Both the position numbers and the translations under genes were made by a program. From NCBI RefSeq assembly GCF_013374115.1, contig NZ_AP022673.1, positions 3,896,456 through 3,960,455 of the forward strand: a DNA stretch of 64,000 bases. Reading direction: 5' to 3'. How positions within the stretch are numbered: the stretch's first letter is position 1; each line of letters starts with the position of its first letter. The stretch is from Sphingomonas sp. HMP9. Its GTDB lineage: Bacteria; Pseudomonadota; Alphaproteobacteria; Sphingomonadales; Sphingomonadaceae. The notes under the pieces are model-generated. The model saw nothing but the letters and a program-made list of their open reading frames with translations, was not told where the DNA came from and did no database searches. Below, piece after piece: positions 63,232 through 64,000 of this stretch.

Positions 63232-63260
63232 GGGCGTAGGAGCAATCCGGCGCCCCTTTT
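63232..63260 (+). terminator. Hairpin with U tract between mutM and rpsT
   Basis: GGGCGTAGGA (63232-63241) pairs with TCCGGCGCCC (63246-63255) around GCAA, with a mismatch, followed by CTTTTTATT. It could end the mutM transcript. A candidate -35 TTGACG at 63190 would instead place it in the rpsT leader, 30 bases before the start codon. Confidence 0.6.
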
Positions 63261-63287
63261 TATTCATTCGAACATCCAGAGGGCTTC

Positions 63288-63551
63288 ATGGCGAACACGC
63301 CGCAGGCGAAAAAGCGTATCCGTCGCAACGACCGTCGCGCGGAAGTGAACGGCAACCGCGTTGGCCGTATCCGTACCTTCATCAAGAAGGTCGAGGCTGC
63401 ATTGGCTTCGGGCGACAAGGGCGCAGCGACCACCGCACTCGCGGCCGCACAGCCTGAGTTGCAGCGTGGCGTCGCCAAGGGCGTGCTGCACAAGAACACC
63501 GCGAGCCGCAAGTTCGCGCGTCTGACCAAGGCCGTGACCGGGCTCGCATAA
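63288..63551 (+). CDS. rpsT: 30S ribosomal protein S20
   Basis: An 87-aa basic helical protein: [37 protein letters not shown], then [16 protein letters not shown]. It binds 16S rRNA early in assembly. Upstream is a stem-loop with a U tract (63232-63260), downstream a strong terminator. In alphaproteobacteria rpsT commonly stands just before dnaA. Confidence 0.96.
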   Translation: MANTPQAKKRIRRNDRRAEVNGNRVGRIRTFIKKVEAALASGDKGAATTALAAAQPELQRGVAKGVLHKNTASRKFARLTKAVTGLA

Positions 63552-63577
63552 GCGCTCCGGCATTGCTGCGTAGATCA

Positions 63578-63607
63578 CCCGCCGGGGGCTTCCCCGGCGG
63601 GTTTTTT
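63578..63607 (+). terminator. Rho-independent terminator of rpsT
   Basis: CCCGCCGGGG (63578-63587) pairs exactly with CCCCGGCGGG (63592-63601) around GCTT, followed by six T. It lies 26 bases after the rpsT stop and separates it from the dnaA leader. Confidence 0.95.
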
Positions 63608-63973
63608 GCGTGTGCGAACGAAACCTAGGATAAGTCCGCATAACCCGAGGATTCTCCACGATTCGAGTGATGTGCGATTACGTCATGGCAAGTCCAAATT
63701 CACAAAAAATACGTAAACACAGCAACTTATAAAAATATCGACGCATTTCCGCGGCTTGATCAAGTCAACCCGCTTTATTTCGAAAATGTGACGTATCCAG
63801 CCCTTGCTCGGATCGCCGATCGCTTCATAACAGGGCTCACAGCGACGGTGGTTTCCACCGCTGCATCAAACAAACAGGGCGAAGATGCCGGATGACCCTT
63901 GGGTTGTTTCGGGGGTCCATTTTCTGTCGGAACTATATCACCCGCGCGAGCAATTTCGCGGGGTCGGAGAAGT
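63608..63973 (+). promoter_or_regulatory. Leader region of the probable dnaA gene
   Basis: About 365 bases with an A+T-rich middle (63690-63790), unusual for this segment. Two GATTC sites (GANTC, the CcrM methylation target) lie at 63650-63654 and 63660-63664, 10 bases apart. A 10-base palindrome CTTGATCAAG is at 63755-63764 and a hairpin CGGTGG/CCACCG at 63846-63860. I find no consensus DnaA box (TTATNCACA). In Caulobacter the dnaA promoter is regulated by GANTC methylation, so the sites are suggestive. Confidence 0.5.
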
Positions 63974-64000
63974 GTGCGCGTGACGAAGTGGCAAGGATCG
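63974..64000 (+). CDS. dnaA: Probable start of dnaA (partial)
   Basis: Only nine codons are visible, from GTG at 63974 (VRVTKWQGS) or GTG at 63980. A GGAG lies 4 or 10 bases before them. The identity rests only on position: in alphaproteobacteria, rpsT is usually followed by dnaA. The few residues cannot confirm it, and the true start may differ. Confidence 0.4.

Noticed and set aside
63885..63983. 32-codon plus-strand frame before the dnaA start, possible leader peptide
   Set aside because: It has no clear ribosome-binding site and an ordinary composition; there is not enough to call it a gene.

Overview
The window is a high-G+C, densely packed chromosomal segment. Gene content and order point to an alphaproteobacterium of the Sphingomonadales, most likely Sphingomonas or a close relative: the dut-coaBC-ubiB-ubiE / mutM / rpsT block leading into a probable dnaA start at the right edge, exosortase-A-type polysaccharide genes, a class II DAHP synthase, PHA metabolism, and the paired palindromic repeats common in sphingomonads. 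No prophage, insertion sequence, CRISPR array or rRNA is visible. One tRNA gene (Glu, anticodon CTC) is present.

Left third (1-30,000): the end of RNase R; an MsbA-type ABC exporter; PHA depolymerase; thiolase and a MaoC hydratase; a bifunctional PutA carrying a palindromic repeat pair inside its reading frame; MscS channel and topoisomerase IB. Next comes a divergent surface-polysaccharide locus: acyltransferase, O-ligase and an overlapping 50-aa gene on the minus strand, and an exosortase-A-type glycosyltransferase plus a coupled proline-rich membrane protein on the plus strand. After mixed housekeeping genes (MFS, sodC, thpR, Bax-inhibitor family, transglutaminase, extensin-like, NUDIX) lies a tight four-gene unit: PepSY membrane protein, DUF2271, DUF4198, ApbE. 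The DUF2271 protein has an ApbE-type covalent FMN attachment motif, and a Fur-box-like site precedes the unit, so I read it as an iron-responsive extracytoplasmic flavin redox system.

Middle (30,000-48,000): a Wzx-type flippase and a GT2 glycosyltransferase, an APC permease, and a six-gene, fully overlapping operon (DUF4129, DUF4350, MoxR ATPase, DUF58, SpoIIM-like, RDD). Two of its start codons are TTG fused to the previous stop. Then tRNA-Glu, DAHP synthase, a D-2-hydroxyacid dehydrogenase, cysS, rpsU and an anchored FKBP.

Right third (48,000-64,000): a small secreted or membrane peptide, a PPP-type phosphatase, a PDZ-M48 protease, a polysaccharide precursor group (wecC, wecB, galU, initiating sugar transferase), then the ubiE-ubiB-membrane protein-coaBC-dut-hypothetical-MoeB-like run on the minus strand, and mutM, rpsT and the dnaA leader on the plus strand.

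Sequence identities, motifs and overlaps were read directly. Family roles rest on established knowledge of the named families. Regulatory claims (Fur box, GANTC sites, direct repeats, toxin-like peptide) are inference from pattern alone.
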